Under the pieces are notes generated by a model that was not told the origin of the DNA, ran no database searches, and saw only the letters and a program-made list of their open reading frames with translations. From Paenibacillus_AK sp041641375 (GTDB taxonomy: Bacteria; Bacillota; Bacilli; Paenibacillales; YIM-B00363), in NCBI GenBank assembly GCA_041641375.1, contig JBEPYM010000023.1, positions 1 through 33,430 of the forward strand: a stretch of DNA of 33,430 bases, given 5' to 3'. Position numbers and translations under genes: made by a program. Shown piece by piece: positions 22,433 to 29,568 of this stretch (position 1 is its first letter; every line of letters starts with the position of its first letter).

Positions 22433-23176
22433 GTGAGCCGCATCGAGCGATGGGTGGGAAAACATGGGGAGGATGCCCCGTTCGTCTTGTTTGATGCCGG
22501 TCATATCGGCGCGCTATTGATTTCGCTGCTGCTGATCGCCGCGATCGTGGTATGGAGGAAGCAGCTGCGATCGGCTGGGCTGAACCGGCGGATCAGGCTT
22601 GGCATGGTGGGATTGCTTCTTTCCTTCGAAGTTACTCTGCAGCTCTGGTATGGTTACTTGGGCGAGTGGTCGGTCGTCTGGGCGCTGCCGTTGCAGCTGT
22701 GCTCCGTTACGCTGCCGCTTTCCGCATGGATGCTCTGGACGCGCAGCTACCGTCTATACGAATTGATGTTTTTCTGGGGAATCGGGGGTGCGCTGCAGGC
22801 ACTGGTCACACCGTCGCTTGACTTTGCGTTCCCCCATGTGCGGTTTATCCATTTCTTCGCTGCGCATGCGGCCATTATTGCGGCGGCGGTTTGGATGACT
22901 GCAGTCGAAGGGTACCGACCGCGCTTCGCATCGGTCGGCCGGGCCATGTTATGGTTAAACGTATTTGCCGGTATTGTGTTTCTGGTGAACGCCGGAACAG
23001 GGGCGAACTACATGTTCCTCGCAAGAAAGCCGGGAACCGCCTCGTTGCTCGATGTATTGCTGCCATGGCCGTGGTATATCGTGCAGCTGGAGCTGATCGC
23101 GCTTGTGCTGTTTGTGTTGATGTGGTGGTTCGTACAGTGGTTCCCGGCAGGGAAGCATAGAGAGGAGTACAATTGA
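22433..23176 (+). CDS. TIGR02206/YwaF-like integral membrane protein
   Basis: Up to 247 residues with about six transmembrane segments. The family pattern is seen in FVLFDAGHIGALLISLLLIA (first segment), LQLCSVTLPLSAWMLWTRSY, FWGIGGALQALVTPSL, FPHVRFIHFFAAHAAIIAAA and a C-terminal NAGTGANYMFLARKP with LLPWPWYIVQLELIALVLF. TIGR02206 proteins such as YwaF have no established function. The start is uncertain: GTG 22433 overlaps its G-rich site, and TTG 22373 is the longest frame. The stop overlaps the start of the DCC gene, so they form an operon. It is divergent from the metallophosphatase operon and may share phosphate control. Confidence 0.82.
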   Translation: MSRIERWVGKHGEDAPFVLFDAGHIGALLISLLLIAAIVVWRKQLRSAGLNRRIRLGMVGLLLSFEVTLQLWYGYLGEWSVVWALPLQLCSVTLPLSAWMLWTRSYRLYELMFFWGIGGALQALVTPSLDFAFPHVRFIHFFAAHAAIIAAAVWMTAVEGYRPRFASVGRAMLWLNVFAGIVFLVNAGTGANYMFLARKPGTASLLDVLLPWPWYIVQLELIALVLFVLMWWFVQWFPAGKHREEYN

Positions 23177-23598
23177 GGATGAACAAGGGCGAAGCTATTG
23201 TGCTTTTTGACGGGGTGTGCAACTTATGCAACGGGGCAGTTCAATTTATCATCAAGCGTGATCGGCATGAACGGTTTCGCTTCGCCGCTCAGCAGTCGGA
23301 AGCGGGTCAGCGACTGCTGCACAAATTCGGGCTTGATCCGAATGAGCTCGGTACGATGGTGCTCGTCGAAGGGGGGCAATGTTATGTTCGTTCGGACGCC
23401 GCCTTGCGAATCGCGCGAAAGCTGGACGGGCTTTGGCCGGGTTGTTATGCGGGAATCGTCGTGCCCCGGCCGATTCGCAACGCCGTCTACGGCTGGGTCG
23501 CCCGCAACCGCTATCGCTGGTTCGGCCGCCAGGAGTCGTGTATGCTGCCGACACCCGCAATGGCCCGGCGTTTCGTACGCGATGACGAAGAGGTATAG
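23173..23598 (+). CDS. DCC-family (DUF393) thiol-disulphide oxidoreductase-like protein
   Basis: 141 residues. The family's N-terminal motif IVLFDGVCNLCNGAVQFI contains the D-x-x-C-x-x-C that names the DCC group. RFRFAAQQSEAGQ, a SDAALRI block and the C-terminal RNRYRWFGRQESCMLP are also typical. Similar proteins (YuxK-like) are thought to act in redox chemistry, but no substrate is known. The start is TTG 23173, overlapping the previous stop, with GAGGAG five bases upstream; ATG 23179 is an alternative that would also keep the family motif. Confidence 0.9.
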   Translation: MRMNKGEAIVLFDGVCNLCNGAVQFIIKRDRHERFRFAAQQSEAGQRLLHKFGLDPNELGTMVLVEGGQCYVRSDAALRIARKLDGLWPGCYAGIVVPRPIRNAVYGWVARNRYRWFGRQESCMLPTPAMARRFVRDDEEV

Positions 23599-23671
23599 CG
23601 AACGAAACGACGTGTGCCGTTACCTTCTTAAGTGGTTCAATCGAAACGTCCGTCGCCGTGCGCCGCTATCT

Positions 23672-24847
23672 TCAGCGATACGTGACTCCGGGTGTGTACT
23701 GATTGCCGGCGTTCCACAGCAAATATTCGTGAACGCCAAGCTCATTCAGCGCCCGGATTTGCTCCTCGAGCTCGCGCACGCCGTAGCGAATATAACCCGG
23801 TATCCAGCTCGCCGTAAAATCCTGGATCCACGGACGAATGATCGGCTTTCGCTCACCTAATGACTCGAGCTTCTTGATCGTGTCCAGGGTTGCGCCTCGG
23901 ATAACCTCGTACGGTTTCGCATCCGGGACGCGCGCTCCATACCAGCCCGGTCCGTAATGGCTGGGATAGATCATTGGACTGATCACATCAACGTTCGCCG
24001 ATATTTTCTCGAAGTCCTGCCCGATGCCTTCGGCCGCCGGCACGGAGGCTGCATAGCCGAAGATGTCGACGCTGACTCGAACGCCCAGAGGCTCGAGCTC
24101 CTCCTTCGCATATTTCACGAAATCTGCAACGACGTCGATTCGTTTGCGTTCGTCCCGGGTGTAGCCGACCTGTTCGGCAATCGTTTCGAAGCCCTCGGGG
24201 AAACGCACATAGTCGAGCTGGATTTCTTTAAAGCCAAGCTTGGCCGCTTCCTTGGCCACAATGAGGTTATATTCCCATATTTCCTTCCTGTACGGATTGA
24301 CGAAGCTGTCCTTCTTGCCGTTATCCCATACCGTCCCGTCGGGATGGACAAAGGACAGGTCGGGACGTTTCTTCGCGAGGAACGTATCCTTGAAGACGAC
24401 CACCCGAGCGATCGGGTAGACGTTATGCTGCTTCAGACGCTCCATCAGAGCTTGCATATCCGGAATCGCCCGCTCGAAGGTGCCGAGCGCCTGCAGCTCC
24501 GGGTTGTCTGATAAATAGGTGATGTATCCGCGGTCGTCCTTGACATCAATGACAAGCGAGTTGAGGTCGGTATGATCGATCAATGCGAGCAGCTGCTCCA
24601 ATCGGGAACCGCCTGCCGAATAGGCAGTGGCATACAGCCCCTTGATTGGAGGGGTATCCGGCTGCGGATCACGCTTCGAAAGGAGGGGAGTGCCGGATTG
24701 GGCGATATAATGGTCGTGACGAACTGCTTCGGCAGCAGCGGCGAGCTGTTCGGTAACGGCTTTCATGGCAGGGACACCGGGGGGGACAGGAACGACCTCG
24801 GATGGTACGGACATCATCAGCAGCCAGAGCGCTACCAGAAACTCCAT
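23672..24847 (-). CDS. Putative glycoside hydrolase (DUF4015 type), secreted or membrane-anchored
   Basis: 391 residues from ATG 24847 (GGGAG ten bases away). A short hydrophobic N-terminus (MEFLVALWLLMMSVPSEVVP) may be a signal or anchor. The TIM-barrel-like catalytic region (about 65-390) shows the DUF4015 pattern: KGLYATAYSAGG, NSLVIDVKDDRGYITY, YPIARVVVFKD, FKEIQLDYVRFPEGF, VRVSVDIFGY, VDVISPMIYPSHY and IRPWIQDF. Acidic residues at strand ends (VIDVKDD, QLDYVRFPE, SVDIFG) are candidate catalytic groups. Substrate unknown, probably a cell-surface polysaccharide. It stands alone behind a palindrome that overlaps a -10. Confidence 0.9.
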   Translation of the reverse strand: MEFLVALWLLMMSVPSEVVPVPPGVPAMKAVTEQLAAAAEAVRHDHYIAQSGTPLLSKRDPQPDTPPIKGLYATAYSAGGSRLEQLLALIDHTDLNSLVIDVKDDRGYITYLSDNPELQALGTFERAIPDMQALMERLKQHNVYPIARVVVFKDTFLAKKRPDLSFVHPDGTVWDNGKKDSFVNPYRKEIWEYNLIVAKEAAKLGFKEIQLDYVRFPEGFETIAEQVGYTRDERKRIDVVADFVKYAKEELEPLGVRVSVDIFGYAASVPAAEGIGQDFEKISANVDVISPMIYPSHYGPGWYGARVPDAKPYEVIRGATLDTIKKLESLGERKPIIRPWIQDFTASWIPGYIRYGVRELEEQIRALNELGVHEYLLWNAGNQYTPGVTYR

Positions 24848-24871
24848 CTCTATCACACTCCCATTCTAGTT

Positions 24872-24889
24872 GTCCTATTATTATAGGAC
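24872..24889 (-). promoter_or_regulatory. Inverted repeat covering the -10 of the glycoside hydrolase gene
   Basis: GTCCTAT-TATT-ATAGGAC is a perfect 7-bp inverted repeat. On the minus strand it contains TATAAT (24885-24880), a consensus -10 about 33 bases upstream of the start codon. No good -35 is visible (TAGTCC at the right distance), so either an activator or an operator role for the palindrome is plausible. Confidence 0.5.
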
Positions 24890-24991
24890 GGAACGACCAT
24901 CTGGACTAGTCGACTAAAGTCGGATTTTGTTGTAGGATAACGAGATACTATTACTACACTATATAGAGAAGAAGGTTTGGAGAGAACCACC

Positions 24992-26146
24992 ATGAACCAG
25001 CAATTACGTGTGATGCAGGGCATCAATTTCTCGTTCTACGCGACGCAGGCGATTTTGCTGCCGCTGCTGCCCGTGTACTTTCAATCCAAGGGCTTCAGCT
25101 CCTTCGAAATTGGGCTGATGATGAGCTTCGGACCGTTTGTCGCGATTTTTGCACAGCCGATGTGGGGGTATTTGAGCGATCGTCTTCAGACGGTCAAAAC
25201 CATTATCTGGATCCTGTGGAGCTTTATGCTGCTGTGCAGCGTGGGGCTGTTTACGGCGGAGCAATTCGCGTGGTCGTTCCTGTTTATTATGCTGCTGTAC
25301 TTTTTCCAGGTGCCCTCTACGCCGCTGATCGACGCCATGACCGTAAGGGTTGCCCAAGAGAGCGGCCGTTCGTACGGCACGGTCCGGCTCTGGGGCTCCA
25401 TCGGCTTTACCGTGGTGGCCTTGAGCGCACACTGGCTGCTTATGCTGATCGGAGGCATCGAAAACCTCGGCTTCGCCTATTGGGGACTGTGGATCCTGCC
25501 GCTCCTGTTCCTGATCGGACTTCGCGATGCGCCTGCGGGCGGAGAGAGAGTGTCGCTCCATTCGCTGCTTGCACTCCTTCGCAACAAACGTCTGCTCTGG
25601 TTTTTGTTTCTGGTGCTTATCATGATGACCCCGCATCGCATGAATGACTCGCTGTTTGGCCTGCATCTGTCCGATTTGGGCGCCGCGGCGGGCTGGATTG
25701 CAGTTGCATGGGCGCTTGCGGCCGCGAGTGAAATTCCGGTTTTTGCGCTTCTCGGCAAATATCTGAATCGATTTCATGAGCTGGCGCTACTTGGCATTGT
25801 AAGCGCGTTGTATACGATTCGCTGGATTTTGTATGCCGTTGTGCAGGATCCCATTGTGCTTGGCTTGATGCAGGCGTCGCATATGATTACGTTCGCCGTG
25901 TTCTGGATCGTCGCGGTACAGTATATCGTGCGGCTTGTTCCGTCCGAGCTGCAGACGACCGGGCAATCGATGCTGGCGTCCGTATTCGTCGGCATGTGTG
26001 GCATTCTCGGAGGAGCGGTCGGCGGGGCGATCAAGCATGGCTTTGGCGGAACGGGTATGTATGGGTTTGGTGCAGTGCTTGCATTTATAGCGACAATATT
26101 ATGGTTTGGCACGAAACTATACGATGATCGGCGGAGAGCTGTATAG
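24992..26146 (+). CDS. MFS transporter, paralogue of the carrier at 6832-7992
   Basis: 384 residues with about 12 transmembrane segments. It starts MNQQLRVMQGINFSFYATQA at ATG 24992 with GGAG seven bases away; the upstream TTG at 24977 lies within the ribosome site region. MFS signature WGYLSDRLQTVKTI (about 55-68), preceded by FSSFEIGLMMSFGPF, closely parallels the first carrier. It belongs to the MFS_1-like/nucleoside-symporter-type group and the substrate is unknown. It is transcribed alone and followed after 49 bases by a Uma2-family gene. Confidence 0.9.
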   Translation: MNQQLRVMQGINFSFYATQAILLPLLPVYFQSKGFSSFEIGLMMSFGPFVAIFAQPMWGYLSDRLQTVKTIIWILWSFMLLCSVGLFTAEQFAWSFLFIMLLYFFQVPSTPLIDAMTVRVAQESGRSYGTVRLWGSIGFTVVALSAHWLLMLIGGIENLGFAYWGLWILPLLFLIGLRDAPAGGERVSLHSLLALLRNKRLLWFLFLVLIMMTPHRMNDSLFGLHLSDLGAAAGWIAVAWALAAASEIPVFALLGKYLNRFHELALLGIVSALYTIRWILYAVVQDPIVLGLMQASHMITFAVFWIVAVQYIVRLVPSELQTTGQSMLASVFVGMCGILGGAVGGAIKHGFGGTGMYGFGAVLAFIATILWFGTKLYDDRRRAV

Positions 26147-26195
26147 CAAAGCATGGTATGATGGAAGTACATTCAATTGGAGGGAGCGATCATCT

Positions 26196-26783
26196 TTGAG
26201 TGTACATGATGATGATTCGGCAAGTGGTTCCGGCAAGGACCAATCTGGGTCAAAAGTCAGAGAGCAGCATGGGACGTATGAGACGGATGAAAGATATGAA
26301 ATTATCGGTGGTGTGCGGTATGATTTTCTCTCTTCGCCCAAAGTGGTGCATCAGAAGATACTGACCCGTTTTCTCCTGGCTTTTCACAACGCTTGCAGTC
26401 AGCAGGGTGAAATATATGTTGCGCCGCTCGATGTACACTTCGATGAAAAGAATATTTTGCAGCCCGATGTGATTTATATTCGCAACGAACGAATTGGCAT
26501 CATTCGTGACGGTTTTATTTATGGCGCTCCGGACCTGCTTGTTGAAATCTTGTCTGAGAGTACCGGTCGAAGAGACAAAACGATCAAAAAAGCGGTGTAT
26601 GAACGTTTTGGTGTCAAGGAATATTGGCTGGCCGATCCGATTTATAGAACGGTTGAGCAGTTTGTGTTAATGGATGGCAAATATACACTTGTATCGACTC
26701 TAACGGAGCAGGATGTGTTGATTGCCGTGACCGTCGATTGCCTGGAGATTGACCTTGGGACCATTTTTCCACCGGAATCATAA
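26196..26783 (+). CDS. Uma2/DUF820 family PD-(D/E)XK-like protein
   Basis: 195 residues from TTG 26196, nine to ten bases after GGAGGGAG; longer in-frame starts run into the MFS gene end. After a polar Ser/Asp/Gly-rich N-terminus (about 2-30) it shows the Uma2 fold: YEIIGGVRYDFLSSPKVVHQ, VAPLDVHFDEKNILQPDVIY (Asp in QPDV), GAPDLLVEILSESTGRRDKT (Asp and Glu of the nuclease-like core, about 120-139) and YERFGVKEYWLADPIYRTV. The family resembles restriction endonucleases structurally, yet its role is unknown. An extended -10 TGGTATGAT lies at 26154-26162. A strong terminator follows. Confidence 0.93.
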   Translation: MSVHDDDSASGSGKDQSGSKVREQHGTYETDERYEIIGGVRYDFLSSPKVVHQKILTRFLLAFHNACSQQGEIYVAPLDVHFDEKNILQPDVIYIRNERIGIIRDGFIYGAPDLLVEILSESTGRRDKTIKKAVYERFGVKEYWLADPIYRTVEQFVLMDGKYTLVSTLTEQDVLIAVTVDCLEIDLGTIFPPES

Positions 26784-26788
26784 CACGT

Positions 26789-26848
26789 AAAGGGCTGTCG
26801 CGTACGAATGGGAGAACCTGCATCCCATTGCCGCTGACAGCCCTTTTT
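26789..26848 (+). terminator. Terminator after the Uma2 gene
   Basis: AAAGGGCTGTC (26789-26799) pairs perfectly with GACAGCCCTTT (26836-26846), and the loop holds a second stem AATGGGA/TCCCATT. The right arm ends in five T (26844-26848). Confidence 0.85.
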
Positions 26849-26863
26849 CAAGCCGACATGCCT

Positions 26864-27058
26864 TTATTGCAGATAGCCATCTTTCTGATGCTCACAAATG
26901 CTGTGCCTGATAATGTCGAGCGCATCCTCCGCCTCCAGGCTTGATAATCCGTCGCGAAGCACGATGACTGATTCCAGTTCCTCTTTCTTGAGCGTGGCGT
27001 ACATCTCGGGCGTACATTTCATTACAATGCTGGCCAATGTAACGGTTTCCATGTGCAT
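26864..27058 (-). CDS. Small hypothetical protein, 64 residues
   Basis: Starts MHMETVTLASIVMKCTPEMY at ATG 27058, eight bases from GGAGGG. In-frame upstream starts (27064, 27076) are too close to or within the site. The rest is acidic and helical: KKEELESVIVLRDGLSSLEA then EDALDIIRHSIC. No signal, membrane segment or recognised domain. It has its own extended -10 and no partner genes. Confidence 0.65.
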   Translation of the reverse strand: MHMETVTLASIVMKCTPEMYATLKKEELESVIVLRDGLSSLEAEDALDIIRHSICEHQKDGYLQ

Positions 27059-27102
27059 GGACATCACCCTCCACACCAGATTGAACTGAAATATTCTCTA
27101 TC

Positions 27103-27111
27103 AGTATAGCA
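27103..27111 (-). promoter_or_regulatory. Extended -10 promoter of the small hypothetical gene
   Basis: TGCTATACT on the minus strand (27111-27103), about 45 bases upstream of the start codon at 27058. The -35 region (TTAAAA at 17 bases) is poor, as is common for extended -10 promoters. Confidence 0.55.
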
Positions 27112-27171
27112 TATGTCGGCGTATATTTTAATGGTTAATTATAACGGGGTTGTCCAGCGGCACTATGTCCG

Positions 27172-28002
27172 TTACGACCGCCGAAACTCGCCCATGATGC
27201 CTACCGTTTCTACAATATTGACGAACGCCTTCGGATCGACTTCTTTAATAATTTTTTGCATCTCAGCAAGCTCGTAACGGGTCGTAACCGTCATCAGCAT
27301 GTCGCGCTCCTGATTCGTGTAGGCACCTTGTGTCTTGATGATCGTGACGCCGCGCGGAATTTGCAGCAGCCGCTGGAGCATCATGTCCTTATGATTGGTT
27401 ACGATAAAGGCGGTTACTTTAATATGGCGGATATGTATGGAGTCGACGATCCAGCCGGTAATATAAATGGACAGCATGGAAAACAGGGCCAGATCCCAAT
27501 TTTGCTTGAAGTACCCGAGCATGACGATGACGATCGCGTTGATTCCGAACAGCACCATGCCGAGCGGGAAATCGCGTTTGCGCGTCAGGATCGAACCGAG
27601 AATATCCATGCCGCCGGTCGATCCGCCGACGCGGAAGGACATGCCGGTGCCGAGTCCGATCACGACTCCGCCGAAGACGGCTGCCAGGATTGGCTCGGAG
27701 TTGAAGCGCGTTTCCGGGAGAATTTGCATAAACCAGGTGGTGGCGATTACCGATACGATGCTCATCACGATAAAACGTTTGCCGATGGCAAACCAGCCCC
27801 AGATGAGAATCGGCAAATTCAGCGCGAAATACATAAGTCCGATGTTCCAATTCGTAAAATACCCGATAAACATCGATACGCCGGATACGCCGCCGGAGAT
27901 GATCTGGTGCGGAATCAAAAAATTGTTGAAGCCGGATGCGACGATAGCTGCTCCGAGCAGGATGACGGCATATTCAGCGATTGTTTTGAAATTGGTTTTC
28001 AT
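27172..28002 (-). CDS. YitT family membrane protein (DUF2179)
   Basis: 276 residues. Five to six transmembrane segments in the first 185 residues, with the family's opening LGAAIVASGFNNFLIPHQII followed by SGGVSGVS and the loop GLGTGMSFRVGGSTGGMDIL. The cytoplasmic DUF2179 ferredoxin-like domain runs from about 195 to 276 (RGVTIIKTQGAYTNQERDML, MTVTTRYELAEMQKIIKEVD, VGIMGEF). YitT proteins are widespread in Bacillales, and their transport or sensing role is not settled. GGGAG lies upstream of the ATG. Confidence 0.95.
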   Translation of the reverse strand: MKTNFKTIAEYAVILLGAAIVASGFNNFLIPHQIISGGVSGVSMFIGYFTNWNIGLMYFALNLPILIWGWFAIGKRFIVMSIVSVIATTWFMQILPETRFNSEPILAAVFGGVVIGLGTGMSFRVGGSTGGMDILGSILTRKRDFPLGMVLFGINAIVIVMLGYFKQNWDLALFSMLSIYITGWIVDSIHIRHIKVTAFIVTNHKDMMLQRLLQIPRGVTIIKTQGAYTNQERDMLMTVTTRYELAEMQKIIKEVDPKAFVNIVETVGIMGEFRRS

Positions 28003-28085
28003 AGCATGATTGGCTCCCAGCGTAATAATCTGTTAGTGGTAGCTTGTGTATTGACCAGTGGTCTCCATTCTCTCGGCGAAAGAAA

Positions 28086-28115
28086 GCGCCTCACTGCCAG
28101 ATGGCATGGAGACGC
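28086..28115 (-). terminator. Terminator after the DUF4247 lipoprotein gene
   Basis: Read leftward, GCGTCTC-N3-GCCA-TC-TGGC-N2-TGAGGCGC forms an interrupted stem, followed by TTTCTTT. It lies directly after the stop at 28118. Confidence 0.65.
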
Positions 28116-28117
28116 GG

Positions 28118-28801
28118 TTATCTTTTTTTGGTGGAGAAGGAGCCTGAGCGCGACGTCGTTGTCGGCTTGGAGCTTGACTTGGTGGACGGCGCAGAGCCGT
28201 CGTTCTTGCGCGCCGATACGGACGGCGCCGGCTTGGCCGACGTTCCGGAACTGGTGGAGAAGCTGCCGCTGCGATCTGATGTAGCAGGCTTCGCTGTGCC
28301 GGATGCCGGGGCTGCATGCGGCTTCGGTGCGGCGGGAGGCTCCTGCTGCTTGGGTTTGCTCGTGTCGCTGTAGCTGCCGCCGGATGTGCGTCTGCCCCCC
28401 GAATCGCCCAGCACGGTTTGCAGCAGGGTTGCCGCTATATATCCTTGTAGGAAGGAGGAGTCGTAATGCTGCTTCGCATAGGAGATCGTTTCCACCGATA
28501 CGAGGCTGCTCTCCGGATTCTCCGGGTCGCGCGACACCTGGATGAGCTTGTTGGCGTACACAAGAAACATCCGCTCGCTGTCCGCTTTGCTGATTTCATC
28601 CGGCTTTTCTTTCGCTGTCAGCTCAGCCGCAGTGGCTCTGACATCCTTGCCCGCCACTGCATAAACTTTAGCGGTTTCCTTGCCGGAGCCCTTGACATCA
28701 ACAAGCGGGTACGTATCCTTGATGTAGGCATCGGCGCCGGCGCAGCCCACGAGCAGGGAGGCGGTCAGCAGCAGAGCCAGAAAGAGCTTCAGCGTCCTCA
28801 T
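28118..28801 (-). CDS. DUF4247 lipoprotein with low-complexity tail
   Basis: 227 residues. Lipoprotein signal MRTLKLFLALLLTASLLVGC (lipobox LVGC, Cys20). The DUF4247-like domain spans about 22-135, with DAYIKDTYPLVDVKGSG, ERMFLVYANKLIQVSRDPEN and YDSSFLQGYIAATLLQTVLG. A Ser/Pro/Lys/Thr-rich tail runs from about 136 to the end and holds two near-copies of a SxRSGSFST motif (SDRSGSFSTSSG and TSRSGSFSTKKR), which would suit contact with the cell wall. Its ATG overlaps the stop of the DUF4178 gene (28798-28801), the usual partner in Bacillales. Function unknown. Confidence 0.88.
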   Translation of the reverse strand: MRTLKLFLALLLTASLLVGCAGADAYIKDTYPLVDVKGSGKETAKVYAVAGKDVRATAAELTAKEKPDEISKADSERMFLVYANKLIQVSRDPENPESSLVSVETISYAKQHYDSSFLQGYIAATLLQTVLGDSGGRRTSGGSYSDTSKPKQQEPPAAPKPHAAPASGTAKPATSDRSGSFSTSSGTSAKPAPSVSARKNDGSAPSTKSSSKPTTTSRSGSFSTKKR

Positions 28802-29331
28802 CGGGAGGACCTCATAAATTTGATTCCGGCTAGCGGTACGCGCTCGCCTTGCATCGCTACAAATTTACCGTCCTGCCATTGCAGGTAAAAGGTTTTGCCC
28901 TCCCCGCCGAAGTATCGCCAGATCACCGCTTCATCCGAATTGCGGAAGTCCGTGTTGCCTTCTGTCCGCGTCAGATCGGTGCGGTGATGCTCCAGATCGT
29001 ACACGGCATCCTCGTCAAGCACGAGGCGTGTCGGCACATCGTTCGGGTTATCAAGCGTTCCCTCCAGGAAGGAGCAGAGGCATGTATCGTACACCCGTCC
29101 TTTTTCCACAATCAGGCAATGAACTGTTGACCCATTCTGCAAATAATAGGCATACCGATGCGGAGCGAAGCCCCGGTCAAAGTAGATGACCTTGCCGGAG
29201 ACGACATATTCTTCCAGGTCGACGGCAACAATATCTCCTACCTTCGTATCCTCATAGGGATTGAACGGAATTTCGGAAGGAGGCGTTTTTTCGGACTTCA
29301 TGATATTGGCGATTCGTTTCAAAATGGACAT
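28798..29331 (-). CDS. DUF4178 domain protein
   Basis: 177 residues from ATG 29331, six bases after GGAGGGG. The sequence NPYEDTKVGDIVAVDLEEYV then VSGKVIYFDRGFAPHRYAYY, and near the end AVIWRYFGGEGKTFYLQWQD, fits the beta-rich DUF4178 fold as I recall it (W-x-Y and F-x-L-x-W motifs). No signal peptide. It is the first gene of a two-gene unit with the DUF4247 lipoprotein. The family's role is unknown; it often sits in operons for envelope stress or membrane proteins. Confidence 0.85.
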   Translation of the reverse strand: MSILKRIANIMKSEKTPPSEIPFNPYEDTKVGDIVAVDLEEYVVSGKVIYFDRGFAPHRYAYYLQNGSTVHCLIVEKGRVYDTCLCSFLEGTLDNPNDVPTRLVLDEDAVYDLEHHRTDLTRTEGNTDFRNSDEAVIWRYFGGEGKTFYLQWQDGKFVAMQGERVPLAGIKFMRSSR

Positions 29332-29398
29332 CAGAATCCCCTCCAACCCAATTATACGCATATGATGAATGTTGGTTTCAAGCGGTTCTTCCTGCTCG

Positions 29399-29429
29399 TT
29401 GGCAATCGCTTGGCAACATATGCTATAAT
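29399..29429 (+). promoter_or_regulatory. Promoter of the DEAD-box helicase gene
   Basis: TGCTATAAT (29421-29429) is a perfect -10 with the TG extension, and TTGGCA at 29399-29404 is a -35 at a long 19-base spacing. Transcription from about 29436 gives a leader of roughly 130 bases before the TTG start. Confidence 0.75.
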
Positions 29430-29472
29430 GAAGGCTATATTCTTAAGGTTTTGCGGATGATGCTTATGGTTG

Positions 29473-29496
29473 AGCTCCGGTAGGAGCTTTTGTTTT
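29473..29496 (+). terminator. Terminator-like hairpin in the leader of the DEAD-box helicase gene
   Basis: AGCTCC-GGTA-GGAGCT is a perfect six-pair stem followed by TTTTGTTTT. It lies about 40 bases into the transcript and about 70 bases before the ribosome site, so it would act as an attenuator that is overcome under some condition, for example cold or RNA-chaperone shortage. Confidence 0.6.
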
Positions 29497-29568
29497 GGGT
29501 GCGGCTTAGAAACTTTAAGGATATAAAGATCGGAATTCAGTTCCGGATACAAAGGAGAAGAACCTACA

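Noticed and set aside
27256..28284. 342-residue rightward ORF
   Set aside because: Antisense to yitT and to the end of the lipoprotein gene; composition rich in His/Asp/Arg, no start signal.
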